NCBI RefSeq assembly: GCF_036023875.1
Contig: NZ_CP107931.1
Coordinates: 372,001 to 436,000 of the forward strand
Source: Mycobacterium sp. NBC_00419
GTDB lineage: Bacteria; Actinomycetota; Actinomycetes; Mycobacteriales; Mycobacteriaceae
Reading direction: 5' to 3'
Length of the DNA stretch: 64,000 bases
Shown: positions 39,563 through 51,556 of the stretch, piece by piece
Position numbering within the stretch: the first letter of the stretch is position 1
How the letters are laid out: each line of letters opens with the position of its first letter
Program-made: the position numbers and the translations under genes
The notes under the pieces: model-generated
Told to the model about the DNA's origin: nothing
Database searches by the model: none
The model's input: only the letters and a program-made list of their open reading frames with translations

Positions 39563-41062
39563 GTGACACCTTCGACGACGATGGTCGCCGACACGCTCCT
39601 TGCGGACCCGGCGAGTCCGTTCCACCAACGCATTTCGTTGATGCACGGCTGGGTGCCGTTGGCCGCCCAGATCGTCGCCGGCGTCGTGCTGATCCTCGCG
39701 GTGGGCTGGCGATCCCGGCGCTGGCGCCTGCTGTGGCTGCCCGTCGCCGCAGCGGTGGGCGCCCTGCTCGCCGGATACACGTACTGGAACATCGCCGACA
39801 ACGGACTGTCCGGCGATCCCGCTCCCCGGCAGTTGTGGGTGTGGATCGGGGTGACCGGTCTGGCCCTTACGGTGGCGGTCGTGGGCTGGCGCGGTGCGCG
39901 CTGGTGGCGGCGCAGCATGTCGGTGCTGGCGATCCCGCTCTGCGTGTTGTGCACCGCGCTGATGCTCAACCTGTGGGTCGGGTATTTCCCCACCGTGCAG
40001 ACCGCCTGGAATCAGCTGACCGCGGGACCACTGCCCGATCAGACCGACCGCGCCACCGTGACGGCGATGGTGGCTCACCACGCCATCCCGGCCACCGGTA
40101 CGGTCGTGTCGGTCAGCATTCCCGCCGATGCGTCGCACTTCAAGCACCGCAACGAGTGGGTCTACCTGCCGCCTGCCTACTTCGCGACCGACCCGCCGCC
40201 GGCGCTGCCCACCGTGATGATGATCGGCGGCGAGTTCAACACACCCGCCGACTGGATGCGGGCGGGCAATGCCATCAAGACCATCGACGAGTTCGCGGCC
40301 GCCCATCGCGGTAACGCGCCGGTGTTCGTCTTCGTCGATTCCGGTGGCTCGTTCAACAACGACACCGAATGCGTCAATGGCCCCCGCGGCAACGCCGCCG
40401 ACCACCTCACCAAAGACGTGGTGCCCTATATGGAGTCGAACTTCGGCGTCAGCAAGGACCGTGCCCACTGGGGCATCGTCGGCTGGTCGATGGGCGGCAC
40501 CTGCGCCGTCGACCTGGCCACCATGCATCCCGACATGTTCAGTTCGCTCGTCGACATCGCCGGCGACTTCGCCCCCAACTCCGGCACCACGACGCAGACG
40601 ATCGACCGGCTCTTCGGCGGTGACGCTGCGGCGTACGCGTCGTTCGACCCGGCCACGGTGATCACCAAACATGGCCCCTACCAAGGAGTGTCGGCCTGGT
40701 TCGCGATCTCGGGCAACCCGTCGAACACCCCGACGGCACCGCAGACCATCAACGTCGGGGCGTCCGGGCTGGGCGGGCGCGACGCCAACCCCAACCCGGG
40801 TGACCAGACCACCGCGGCCAATACGCTGTGCGGGCTGGGCAGCGCCGACGGCATCAACTGTGCGGTGGTGGCCCAACCGGGCAAGCACGACTGGCCGTTT
40901 GCGGCGCGGGTGTTCACCGCTTCGCTGCCCTGGCTGGCTGGCCAGATCGGCACACCCGGGGTGACACCGCGGGCCCTGCCGGGGCCGCCCGCAGGCCCGC
41001 CCGGGCCGGTGACGATCGCCGCGTCGGCCGGTCCACCGCCGCTGCAAGCCGCCGTGCGGTAA
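39563..41062 (+). CDS. membrane-anchored esterase-like protein (Rv1639c-like)
   Basis: This 499-residue protein has four N-terminal membrane segments (residues about 28-160) followed by an exported alpha/beta-hydrolase domain. The nucleophile motif GWSMGG puts serine at residue 309, and the putative acid and histidine lie in later segments such as QPGKHDWPF. The fold resembles the esterase D/antigen 85 group. It could act on cell-envelope lipids, but the substrate is not known. It follows lysX by 71 bases in the same direction, as in M. tuberculosis. The GTG at 39563 is the first start; an ATG at 39581 is possible. Confidence 0.85.
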   Translation: MTPSTTMVADTLLADPASPFHQRISLMHGWVPLAAQIVAGVVLILAVGWRSRRWRLLWLPVAAAVGALLAGYTYWNIADNGLSGDPAPRQLWVWIGVTGLALTVAVVGWRGARWWRRSMSVLAIPLCVLCTALMLNLWVGYFPTVQTAWNQLTAGPLPDQTDRATVTAMVAHHAIPATGTVVSVSIPADASHFKHRNEWVYLPPAYFATDPPPALPTVMMIGGEFNTPADWMRAGNAIKTIDEFAAAHRGNAPVFVFVDSGGSFNNDTECVNGPRGNAADHLTKDVVPYMESNFGVSKDRAHWGIVGWSMGGTCAVDLATMHPDMFSSLVDIAGDFAPNSGTTTQTIDRLFGGDAAAYASFDPATVITKHGPYQGVSAWFAISGNPSNTPTAPQTINVGASGLGGRDANPNPGDQTTAANTLCGLGSADGINCAVVAQPGKHDWPFAARVFTASLPWLAGQIGTPGVTPRALPGPPAGPPGPVTIAASAGPPPLQAAVR

Positions 41063-41087
41063 CCCGGCGGGCACGCCGCCCGCCGGG
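41063..41087 (+). terminator. GC-rich hairpin after the esterase gene
   Basis: CCCGGCGGGC-ACGCC-GCCCGCCGGG is a perfect ten-base stem with a five-base loop directly after the stop codon at 41062. It has no T-run, which is common for mycobacterial terminator candidates. It ends only 15 bases before the next start codon, so partial readthrough or a role in mRNA stability is also possible. Confidence 0.6.
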
Positions 41088-41102
41088 GGTACGGTGACTG
41101 CT

Positions 41103-41411
41103 ATGGCCGACGACTACATCCCACGCCACGCCAAACCCGAGCCTGAGCCGGCCACCGCGCCGCCGGCGGCCCCGGTGCCTGCCCCTGCGCCTGTCGCAGA
41201 CACCGGCTACACCACCGACGGTGTGCCGACGTTCGACTCGGTGCGCGAGAAGATCGAAACTCGGTACGGAACCGCCCTGGGCTCAGCGGAATTGGACGCC
41301 GAGACACCGGAGGGCCGCAGCATCGACGAGCAGTACGAAGCCCGGCAGCGAGCAGCACACGACAAGCTCGAAGAGATCCGCGCCTCGATGCGCAAGCCGG
41401 CCGACGGCTGA
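41103..41411 (+). CDS. small conserved protein (Rv1638A-like)
   Basis: This 102-residue hydrophilic protein begins MADDYIPRHAKPE, followed by a Pro/Ala-rich linker and a charged helical half (VREKIETRYGTALGSAELD, KLEEIRASMRK). A small gene occupies the same place beside uvrA in M. tuberculosis. The ATG at 41103 is preferred over the GTG at 41094 because MADDYIP begins the recognisable protein. No function is known. Confidence 0.75.
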   Translation: MADDYIPRHAKPEPEPATAPPAAPVPAPAPVADTGYTTDGVPTFDSVREKIETRYGTALGSAELDAETPEGRSIDEQYEARQRAAHDKLEEIRASMRKPADG

Positions 41412-41429
41412 GCCGCCCGGCGTTCTCGG

Positions 41430-44330
<2,901 letters not shown>

Positions 44331-44377
44331 CAGCTCCCCTTCCTGCGGGTTTTCTGGGCACCCGACACATCGCCCCC

Positions 44378-44400
44378 ATGCTATGTCGCCCCTCCGACAA
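44378..44400 (-). promoter_or_regulatory. RecA-NDp/PafBC-type promoter of uvrA
   Basis: On the minus strand the sequence reads TTGTCGGAG-N8-TAGCAT. The mycobacterial LexA-independent DNA-damage promoter consensus is TTGTCRGTG-N8-TANNNT, so one of the nine upstream bases differs and the spacing and -10 fit exactly. It lies 48 bases before the uvrA start. It implies control of uvrA by PafBC, as known for this regulon. Confidence 0.8.
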
Positions 44401-44414
44401 GTACCGTGGCGACC

Positions 44415-45092
44415 ATGACAGTCGTCGACGACAGCTACACCGGGCACGTCGAACCCCGGACCTCAGCACGCCGCACACTGCCCGGCGCGACGATCATCAA
44501 GACGTCGGTGGGCCCCATGGACAACAACGCCTACCTGGTGACGTGTTCCGCGACCGGCGAGAGCCTGCTCATCGACGCGGCCAACGACCCGGAGCTGCTC
44601 GTCGAGCTGGTCGGCGAACACGCGCCGAAGCTGGCCCTCATCGTCACCAGCCATCAGCACTTCGACCACTGGCAGGCGCTGGCGGCGGTGGCCGAGGCCA
44701 CCGGCGCGCCGACCGCCGTGCACCAGCTCGACGCCGAGCCGCTGCCGGTCCACCCGGACCGCTTGCTGGCGGGCGGCGACACCATCGCTGTCGGTGATCT
44801 CACGTTCGATGTGGTGCATCTGCGCGGCCACACCCCGGGTTCGGTCGCGCTCGCCTTGCGGCCGAGCGGCGAACGCACCGCAACCCAGCTGTTCACCGGC
44901 GACTGCCTGTTCCCTGGCGGTGTCGGAAAGACTTGGGAGCCAGGCGCTTTCGAGCAGCTTATCGACGATGTGTCCAGCCGGCTGTTCGGCGCCTACGGCG
45001 ACGACACGGTTGTGTACCCGGGCCACGGCGACGACACCACGGTGGGCGCCGAACGGCCCCATCTTCAGGAGTGGCGCGACCGCGGTTGGTAG
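44415..45092 (+). CDS. metallo-beta-lactamase-fold hydrolase (Rv1637c-like)
   Basis: This 225-residue protein has the MBL zinc motif H80-x-H82-x-D84-H85 (SHQHFDHW), followed by [23 protein letters not shown] and VYPGHGDDT, which supply the remaining ligands. The family contains glyoxalase II-like thiolesterases and other hydrolases; the substrate is not identified. The ATG at 44415 is 84 bases from the divergent uvrA start. The far longer open frame upstream is antisense to uvrA and is ignored. Confidence 0.92.
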   Translation: MTVVDDSYTGHVEPRTSARRTLPGATIIKTSVGPMDNNAYLVTCSATGESLLIDAANDPELLVELVGEHAPKLALIVTSHQHFDHWQALAAVAEATGAPTAVHQLDAEPLPVHPDRLLAGGDTIAVGDLTFDVVHLRGHTPGSVALALRPSGERTATQLFTGDCLFPGGVGKTWEPGAFEQLIDDVSSRLFGAYGDDTVVYPGHGDDTTVGAERPHLQEWRDRGW

Positions 45093-45179
45093 TCGGCGCT
45101 TCGACGCACTGCGTGTTAACCAGGATCGCGTCACCCGTGACGTGGCGAGTTGCCCGACGCGGGCTGCCCGGTTGCGCCT

Positions 45180-47555
45180 ATGGTCTGGTTGTGCAGGTTC
45201 TTCGGGGGCGAACATTCGGAACTCCGCGTGGTCTCAGCGGGCCGTAGGCCGCAACCCGCTGAGTCCAGCGGCGGCGCAGAGCCTAGCGCGGCCCTGCTTC
45301 GGGCCAGCGCGGACGCGATGCTCGATCCTCAAGTGCTCTTGGAAGCGGTGACGGATTCCTCCGGCCAGATCATCGATTTCCTTCACCGCGAACTCAACCA
45401 GGCGACGTGTGACTACCTCGGGTTGTCACGTGAGGAATTGCTTGGTCGCGGCGCGGTGGAGACCATGCCCGGCATCAAGGAAACACTGCTCCCCGGTTAC
45501 ATACGGTGTTTGGAAACCGGAGAACCGCTGGTTCTCAACGACTTCGCCTACAACAACGAAGTCCTTCGCGGCAGCCGCCGCTACGACCTCAGAGCCACCC
45601 GAGCGACGGCAACCACCATTGCCCTCACCTGGCGCGATGTCACCGAGCGGTGTGAGGCCGCCCAACGCCTCGTCGCCTCTGAGAACAACTACCGCCTCAT
45701 GGCTGAAAACTCCACCGATGTGGTCGTCCACGTCCGAGACGGCAGGTTCGTCTGGGTCTCACCGTCGGTGGACAGTCTGTTGGGTGCGCCGGCGGAATAC
45801 TGGGTCGGCCGAGAAGTGCACAAGATCTTTCCCCGCTCAGATCTTGCGGCCTGGGCCGACCGGGTCAGAACCGTCACGATGGGCGGCGTGGTCAGGCAGC
45901 GCTACCGGGTGCGCTCGGTGGAGGGCGTCATCCACTGGGTCGACGCGCATTCCCAGCCCTTCTATGACCAGGATGGCGGCCAAGACGGTTCTATCGCCGC
46001 GCTACGACTGGTCGATGACCAGGTGGCCGCGGAGCAGGCACTCGAGGAGGCCCGGCGGCTCCAGACCCTGGCCGAGGAACGCTACCGCCGAGCGATGGAT
46101 CACGCCGCCCTCGCCATGTGCCTGGTCACCCCGCAGGGTCGCCTCCGGGAGGTCAACGATGCGGCGTGTCGGCTCTTCGGTTACGACGCCGAGACGTTGA
46201 AGCAGAAGACCTGGCAGGAACTGACCCCGCCTGAGGACGTGGTGGAAGGTCTGAAGTACGTCAGCGATCTCCACGAGGGCCGCGTCGACTCCTTCCGGAC
46301 GACCAAGCAGTTCATCCACGCCGATGGCCATCTGATCTGGGTTGATCTGTCGGTCAGCTGTGTTCGCGACGCGAGCGGGCGAGTGGAGAACGACGTCGCC
46401 GTGATCGCCGACATCACCGCCGAAGTGGAAGCCCGCGAACAGGTGCAGCGCAGGCGGCAGGCCGAAGCCGATGAACGCCTGCGCCGCGCGATGGATCACG
46501 CGGCGGTCGGCATGTGCCTGCTCACTCCGGAGGGTCGCCTCGAGTCGGTCAACGACGCGCTGTGTCAGTTCTTCGGCTACGACACCGACACGTTGAGACA
46601 GAAGTCCTGGCAGGAGGTGACCGGGCCGCAGTACCTGGAGGAGAACCTGCCGAACGTCACCGCCATTCAGGAAGGGCGCATCGACTCGTTCCGGATGATC
46701 AATCAGTACGTCCATGCCGATGGCCATCGGATCTGGGGTGATCACTCGGTGAGCTGTATTCGCGACGAACACGGCCGCGTGGAGAACTTCCTCATCCTGA
46801 TCACCGACGTCACCCTCGTAGAACGCCAGTTGCGGGAACGTCGTGAATTCGAGGAGGCCATGTCGCGTGCGATGACCGAAGGCCGTCTCGTCGTCTACGC
46901 CCAGCCGATCGTCGATGCCCGCACCGGGCGCGTGGTGGAGGAGGAATTGCTGGTTCGGCTGGTGGAACCCCATGGCGAACTGACAACTCCCGGCGGCTTC
47001 CTTCCACAAGCCCAGCGCTTCGGCATGATGCCGAGCGTCGACAGGTTCATGGTGGCTCGGGGCCTCGAGTTGGCTCGGGCGGGACAGTGTGTGGCGGTGA
47101 ACCTCTCGGCCGACTCGATCAACGATCGGGCCACGGTCGCCGCGATCACCGATGAACTGCGGCAGGCCGGCGACGCCGCCGCCCGGGTGTCCTTTGAGAT
47201 CACCGAGACCACAGCTCTTGCATCGACGGACGTCGCGAACCGCTTCTCAAGCGACATGGGGGTGTTGGGATGCCGGTTGACCCTGGATGACTTCGGAACA
47301 GGGTTCGGCACTTTCACCGATCTTCGCGGGATGGCGCTGCACAAATTGAAGATCGACCGCAGTTTTGTCAGCGGCTTGCTCAGCAACCCACAGGACGAAT
47401 CGGTTGTGAAGGCGATCGTCGGCATCGCCAGGGAGTTCGGGCTGCTCACCGTCGCCGAGGGTGTCGAAGACACCCATACCCGAACCAGGCTTGTCGAACT
47501 CGGAGTCGATCAGCTGCAGGGATACTTTGATCGGGGTTCCAACACCGATTACTGA
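45180..47555 (+). CDS. four-PAS EAL-domain protein, 3' end apparently frameshifted
   Basis: This 791-residue protein has four PAS domains (about residues 45-165, 170-290, 300-420 and 430-550) and a C-terminal EAL phosphodiesterase domain (about 560-791). PAS3 and PAS4 are near copies (RAMDHAA-MCL, VND--C--FGYD). The EAL signature reads EELLVRL. NLS, EITET, DDFGTG, KIDRSF and AEGVE are present, so cyclic-di-GMP hydrolysis is plausible. There is no GGDEF domain. The C-terminus departs from the family at 47526-47528: removing one T gives GYLIGVPTPITDRV and a stop at 47563-47565. The start is uncertain (ATG 45180 or GTG/ATG nearby). Confidence 0.85.
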   Translation: MVWLCRFFGGEHSELRVVSAGRRPQPAESSGGAEPSAALLRASADAMLDPQVLLEAVTDSSGQIIDFLHRELNQATCDYLGLSREELLGRGAVETMPGIKETLLPGYIRCLETGEPLVLNDFAYNNEVLRGSRRYDLRATRATATTIALTWRDVTERCEAAQRLVASENNYRLMAENSTDVVVHVRDGRFVWVSPSVDSLLGAPAEYWVGREVHKIFPRSDLAAWADRVRTVTMGGVVRQRYRVRSVEGVIHWVDAHSQPFYDQDGGQDGSIAALRLVDDQVAAEQALEEARRLQTLAEERYRRAMDHAALAMCLVTPQGRLREVNDAACRLFGYDAETLKQKTWQELTPPEDVVEGLKYVSDLHEGRVDSFRTTKQFIHADGHLIWVDLSVSCVRDASGRVENDVAVIADITAEVEAREQVQRRRQAEADERLRRAMDHAAVGMCLLTPEGRLESVNDALCQFFGYDTDTLRQKSWQEVTGPQYLEENLPNVTAIQEGRIDSFRMINQYVHADGHRIWGDHSVSCIRDEHGRVENFLILITDVTLVERQLRERREFEEAMSRAMTEGRLVVYAQPIVDARTGRVVEEELLVRLVEPHGELTTPGGFLPQAQRFGMMPSVDRFMVARGLELARAGQCVAVNLSADSINDRATVAAITDELRQAGDAAARVSFEITETTALASTDVANRFSSDMGVLGCRLTLDDFGTGFGTFTDLRGMALHKLKIDRSFVSGLLSNPQDESVVKAIVGIAREFGLLTVAEGVEDTHTRTRLVELGVDQLQGYFDRGSNTDY

Positions 47556-47596
47556 TCGGGTCTAGTCTCGACACCAGCCACAACCAGGAGGATTCG

Positions 47597-47821
47597 ATGG
47601 GCTTCGATCCGAAGAATGCACTAGACGCCGCCAGGGACATCGCGACCCACGCTGTGGAGAAGGCCTCCGACATCGTCGAGGACGCCGCACACATGCTGCG
47701 CGGCAACGTCACCGAAGGGGTAGGCGCCATCGTCCAGGATTCCGTCGACATCGCGACCCACGCCGTAGAGCGCACCAAAGAGGTGTTCACCGGAACGGAC
47801 GCCGACACTCCCGAGGAGTAG
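47597..47821 (+). CDS. small amphipathic helical protein (Rv1893-like)
   Basis: This is a 74-residue acidic protein with an internal repeat: DIATHAVEKASDIVEDAA and DIATHAVERTKEVFTG. The pattern looks like paired amphipathic helices. An excellent AGGAGG lies five bases before the ATG, which supports a real gene. It resembles short mycobacterial proteins such as Rv1893. The function is unknown; membrane association or stress-related roles have not been shown. Confidence 0.83.
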   Translation: MGFDPKNALDAARDIATHAVEKASDIVEDAAHMLRGNVTEGVGAIVQDSVDIATHAVERTKEVFTGTDADTPEE

Positions 47822-47834
47822 CCGGAGTTCCAGC

Positions 47835-50800
47835 TCACGCCGTCGGGAGCGCGACTCCGTTGGAGAATTCCGAGGTGTCCCGCGGGGCGGTGTCCGGCGT
47901 AGCGGTCACGGTGATGAAGCCGGGGCCGGCGATGGTGCCCGGGAAGGCAAACTGCAACGTCACGTCGCCCGCCGCGACGGACGCCTGCTGGTAGATCAGC
48001 TGTTGACCTTGCACAGCGGCGGTCCCCCCAGTCGGAGAGTAGAACACCTGAACGGTGAAGGTGCCGCTGTAGTCAGGCCGGGACGCGATGTTGGCATCCA
48101 CCACCAGAGTCGGCATGAGAATACCCAAGCTCACCGAATTGACCTGCGGCGTAGGCTGATTGCGGTTACCACCGTTGGTGAGGCTGATGCCCAGACCGCC
48201 TGTGCCGCCGTTGGCCGAGATCGAGTTCGACAAGATGGCGTTGCCGGTTCCCGAGTCGACGATCACCCCGGCACCGGCGTTGTTCAGGATCGTGTTGGCC
48301 GACACGTTCGCCCCGTCGGTGCCCACCAGATCGATCCCGGCCGTCCCGTTGCCCACGATCACGTTATTGGTGACCTGCGGGTTGGTGGCTCCGTTGATCT
48401 GAATTCCGTCGCGGCCGTTGGTGCTGATGGCGAAACCGTTGATGACGGAGTCGGTCGACTCCTCGATGACGACGCCGCTGTCGGTGAACTGGCCGATCAC
48501 CCCGCCGCCGGTGAACTTCGCCGTCACACCGTCGCCGACGTAGAGGCCCACGGTGCCGGAGACGCCAAGATTGCCGGACAGTGCAACATAGCTGGGAGCG
48601 AGCACGGTCGCCGTGCCGTTGGTCGTGGCCTGAATCGTGAGGCCGCCGAGTGGATTACTCACTCCCACATCGCCATTGAGTGAAGCCGTCTTGCCGTCGC
48701 CCGGCAGCAGGGTCAGGGTGTAGCCCGCGCCCGGTGTCGAGTCGATCGTGCCGTTGAAGGTGATATCTCCGCCCGAGACGTTGACTGGGCCGGTCAGGGT
48801 GGTCGCGCCCTGCGCCGTGAACGAGCCCCCGACCGCGTAAAGGCCGTTGAGCGACACCGCGCCGTCGTAGACCTGGTTGCCCGTGGTCTGCACAGACGTG
48901 GTGCTGGTGGGTCCGGCGGCATCGACGGTCAGGCTGCCCAGCGCGATCTGGCTTCCGACCTGACGCGCAAAGGTGGCGCTGCCACTGGCGTTGACGGCCA
49001 AAGTCTGCGCTGCGCTGATGGAATCGACCGTTCCGGAGAACGTGACGTTCCCGGCGTTTACGGCCGCGTTGCCGAGCAAGGTCGTCACACCGGCGACGGA
49101 GAAGTCACCGCCGGCGGTGGTGTAGGTCCCGTTCAGTTGGGCGTTCTGACGGTATGTCTGGGCGCCCGTGGTCGTGACGGACTGCAGCGACACCGTGGCC
49201 TGGCCGCCGGTGGGCCGCAACCAGATGACGCCCTCGGCCACGTCGAACATCACGTCAAAGGAGTTGTACAGATTCAGGCCGGTGTTGACGTTCTGGATGT
49301 TGTTGAGGTCCTGACCCTGCACATAATTGACCAGGTTGACCGATCCGATGTTGCCCGCGGGGAAGGACCATGTCAGTGGCTCGCGACCTGCCGTGGTGGG
49401 GAACACGGCGGTGAAGGTGGCGCCCGGCTGCAGTTGCCCATTGTCATCGAAGGGGTTGCCCCCCAGGCCCTTGAGCCGGACCCCGGTGGACGGTGCTCCG
49501 CTGTCGATCAACGAGGGCAGCGTCGGGGTGACACCGATCTGTTGTTCATCGCCGGCCAGCGTCGCGGTGTAGCTCGGCGCGAAGCCGAACCAGCTCAGCA
49601 CGTCGTACCCGGAGACCGGATAGGTGCCACCACCTGGTTGTGGCGTCACCGGCACCGCATAGGTGAACTGAGAGCGCAGTTCATCGGTGACGCCGACCGT
49701 CAGCTGCGGCTGAATTCCGATGGGACCCAACTGAACCAGGAATCCGCTGGACAGATTGCCGGGCAGCTGGAACAAGGGGTTGGCGAGCGAAGTGCTGTCC
49801 CCGGGGACCGGCAGGGTGGCGAATGACGCGCCGAAGTCGCCGAAGAACCGGTCTTCGACGGGCGGGGCCGCCGGGTTGGTGAAGTCGAATGCCGTGTTGC
49901 TGTTTCCGCCGTTGAGGACGGCTGCGATCTGGATGGGTTGGCCGGTAGATACCGTCTGGGATCCCGAACCGAGGGTGATGCGGGTGTTGGCGACGACGCC
50001 GTTGTAGTAGTTGCCCGACGAGTAGGTCTCCGAAATGGGCGTCGACGTCAGCGGTACGTTGCTCCAGAACGCCGGGTTGTAGCCGGCGAAGAAGGCGACA
50101 CCACCGGTGTCGAATTCATAGACCTGCGAGGGGTTGTCGCCGATCGCCACATCGATGCCGTACTTCACCTGCGGTGAACCCGTGGCACTGAATTCCGGAA
50201 GATAGTGCAGCGGAATGGTTTTGGAATCGGTCGACTGCGCAACGTTCAGCGGGGCGATACCCTGCGTGAGCAGACTCGCCAGTGGGCTGTGGCCCCCTAC
50301 GGCAGCGGCGAAGCTGGTGGCGCCCAGCGCAGTCACCGTCAGGCCCTGCTTGCCCGCCGTGGCCGCGTCTACGGTCCCGTTGAATGTTGCATCGCTGCTA
50401 CCCGCATCGATGGTGACGTCGTCGGCCAGGACCACCGGTCCGTTGAGCTCGACGCCGCCGAGCCCCCGGACCGCATCGCGCAACGTCAGCACACCGCTGG
50501 TGACCGTGGCGGTGACCTGCTTACTGAACGCCGCACCGGCACCGAAACGAATATCGTCGATCTGCGTGGTCTGGAGATTGCCGTTGACCGTTCCCGAGGT
50601 CATCACGACACCGGCGCACCCCGCATTGCCGGCGTTGCTCACCACTACGTCGATCGGGGTGGTGTCGTAGAAAGTCTGGGCGCCGAAAAACCCTGGGTCA
50701 CCGGACACCTGCACCCCGGAGCCGTTCTGGCGGAAGTAGGCGACGCTGCCGGTGTTGACCGAGACGTTCAGCGAGTTGCCGACCATGGTCGCGGTGACGC

Positions 50801-51455
50801 CCTCGGGGACGAAGAAGACACTGCGCCGGATCAGCACCAGTGCCCCCGCGACCAGATCGGAGATCGGCGAGCCCGGAAAGCTCGACAACAAGGTGAACGC
50901 CGAGTTGAACAGGTGATTGACGACCGTGCCGACCGCCTGGGTGATCGACGGCGCCTCCAACCCCCAGCATGCGGCGCAACCACCGTTGCCAACCGATGAA
51001 GCCGCCGCGCGATCCCGAGCCGCAACGGCGAACTGGCCAACCGCACCGGAGACGGCCGGCGACACCGCGGACTCGGCAGCCACCTGCGCGGCGCCGACTG
51101 CAGACCCCGAAACCGGCTGCACTGCAGTGGCATTCACGTCTTGTGCAGCTTGAGCGATTCGTCGCGTTGATACCGGTGGGCGCACCACCGTGTTGGCGCC
51201 AACTCGACCGCGCTGGGCCGCGGCAGCTCGGACCGGCGTCTGCCCGCGCCGCTCCGCCTGAGTGCCGCCGGCTGCCGGCCGCCCTGACCGTGCAGTGGCG
51301 CCGGCGTGATCGCCTGCAGCCGCACTCGCCGAGTCCGCCGCCGGACCCGCATCGCTATCGGAACCGTCGGCCGTCGCGACGGCCAGTTGCGGACCGGTCA
51401 GCGACACACCGAGGACGAACGCCGCCGCCGCAACCCTCATACTCCGAGACACCAC
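47835..51455 (-). CDS. exported beta-strand-repeat protein with pepsin-like (PecA-type) domain
   Basis: This 1206-residue protein has an N-terminal signal peptide (MRVAAAAFVLGVSLTG, cleavage probably after AVATA) and an Ala-rich low-complexity region to about residue 150. The body is Asn/Gly/Thr/Val-rich beta repeats of filamentous-haemagglutinin type (VTFSGTVDS, ITFNGTIDS, ATFNGTVDA). A right-handed beta-helix lies near the end (INGFAISTNGRDGIQI, VTNNVIVGNGTAGIDL). Between repeats is a globular part with DTG at residue 449 and DSG at 651, the two-aspartate pattern of PE_PGRS PecA-like aspartic proteases. The start is the GTG at 51455 behind GGGGGA. The passenger's function is inferred only. 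Confidence 0.83.
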   Translation of the reverse strand: MVSRSMRVAAAAFVLGVSLTGPQLAVATADGSDSDAGPAADSASAAAGDHAGATARSGRPAAGGTQAERRGQTPVRAAAAQRGRVGANTVVRPPVSTRRIAQAAQDVNATAVQPVSGSAVGAAQVAAESAVSPAVSGAVGQFAVAARDRAAASSVGNGGCAACWGLEAPSITQAVGTVVNHLFNSAFTLLSSFPGSPISDLVAGALVLIRRSVFFVPEGVTATMVGNSLNVSVNTGSVAYFRQNGSGVQVSGDPGFFGAQTFYDTTPIDVVVSNAGNAGCAGVVMTSGTVNGNLQTTQIDDIRFGAGAAFSKQVTATVTSGVLTLRDAVRGLGGVELNGPVVLADDVTIDAGSSDATFNGTVDAATAGKQGLTVTALGATSFAAAVGGHSPLASLLTQGIAPLNVAQSTDSKTIPLHYLPEFSATGSPQVKYGIDVAIGDNPSQVYEFDTGGVAFFAGYNPAFWSNVPLTSTPISETYSSGNYYNGVVANTRITLGSGSQTVSTGQPIQIAAVLNGGNSNTAFDFTNPAAPPVEDRFFGDFGASFATLPVPGDSTSLANPLFQLPGNLSSGFLVQLGPIGIQPQLTVGVTDELRSQFTYAVPVTPQPGGGTYPVSGYDVLSWFGFAPSYTATLAGDEQQIGVTPTLPSLIDSGAPSTGVRLKGLGGNPFDDNGQLQPGATFTAVFPTTAGREPLTWSFPAGNIGSVNLVNYVQGQDLNNIQNVNTGLNLYNSFDVMFDVAEGVIWLRPTGGQATVSLQSVTTTGAQTYRQNAQLNGTYTTAGGDFSVAGVTTLLGNAAVNAGNVTFSGTVDSISAAQTLAVNASGSATFARQVGSQIALGSLTVDAAGPTSTTSVQTTGNQVYDGAVSLNGLYAVGGSFTAQGATTLTGPVNVSGGDITFNGTIDSTPGAGYTLTLLPGDGKTASLNGDVGVSNPLGGLTIQATTNGTATVLAPSYVALSGNLGVSGTVGLYVGDGVTAKFTGGGVIGQFTDSGVVIEESTDSVINGFAISTNGRDGIQINGATNPQVTNNVIVGNGTAGIDLVGTDGANVSANTILNNAGAGVIVDSGTGNAILSNSISANGGTGGLGISLTNGGNRNQPTPQVNSVSLGILMPTLVVDANIASRPDYSGTFTVQVFYSPTGGTAAVQGQQLIYQQASVAAGDVTLQFAFPGTIAGPGFITVTATPDTAPRDTSEFSNGVALPTA

Positions 51456-51556
51456 GATTCCCCCGATCCCGGCCGCCGATGTTCGGCCACAGCGTACCGA
51501 CACCCTATTTGCTGCACAGGAATTTGCGCGAGTGTCACTAAGAGCGAGTCTGAAAC

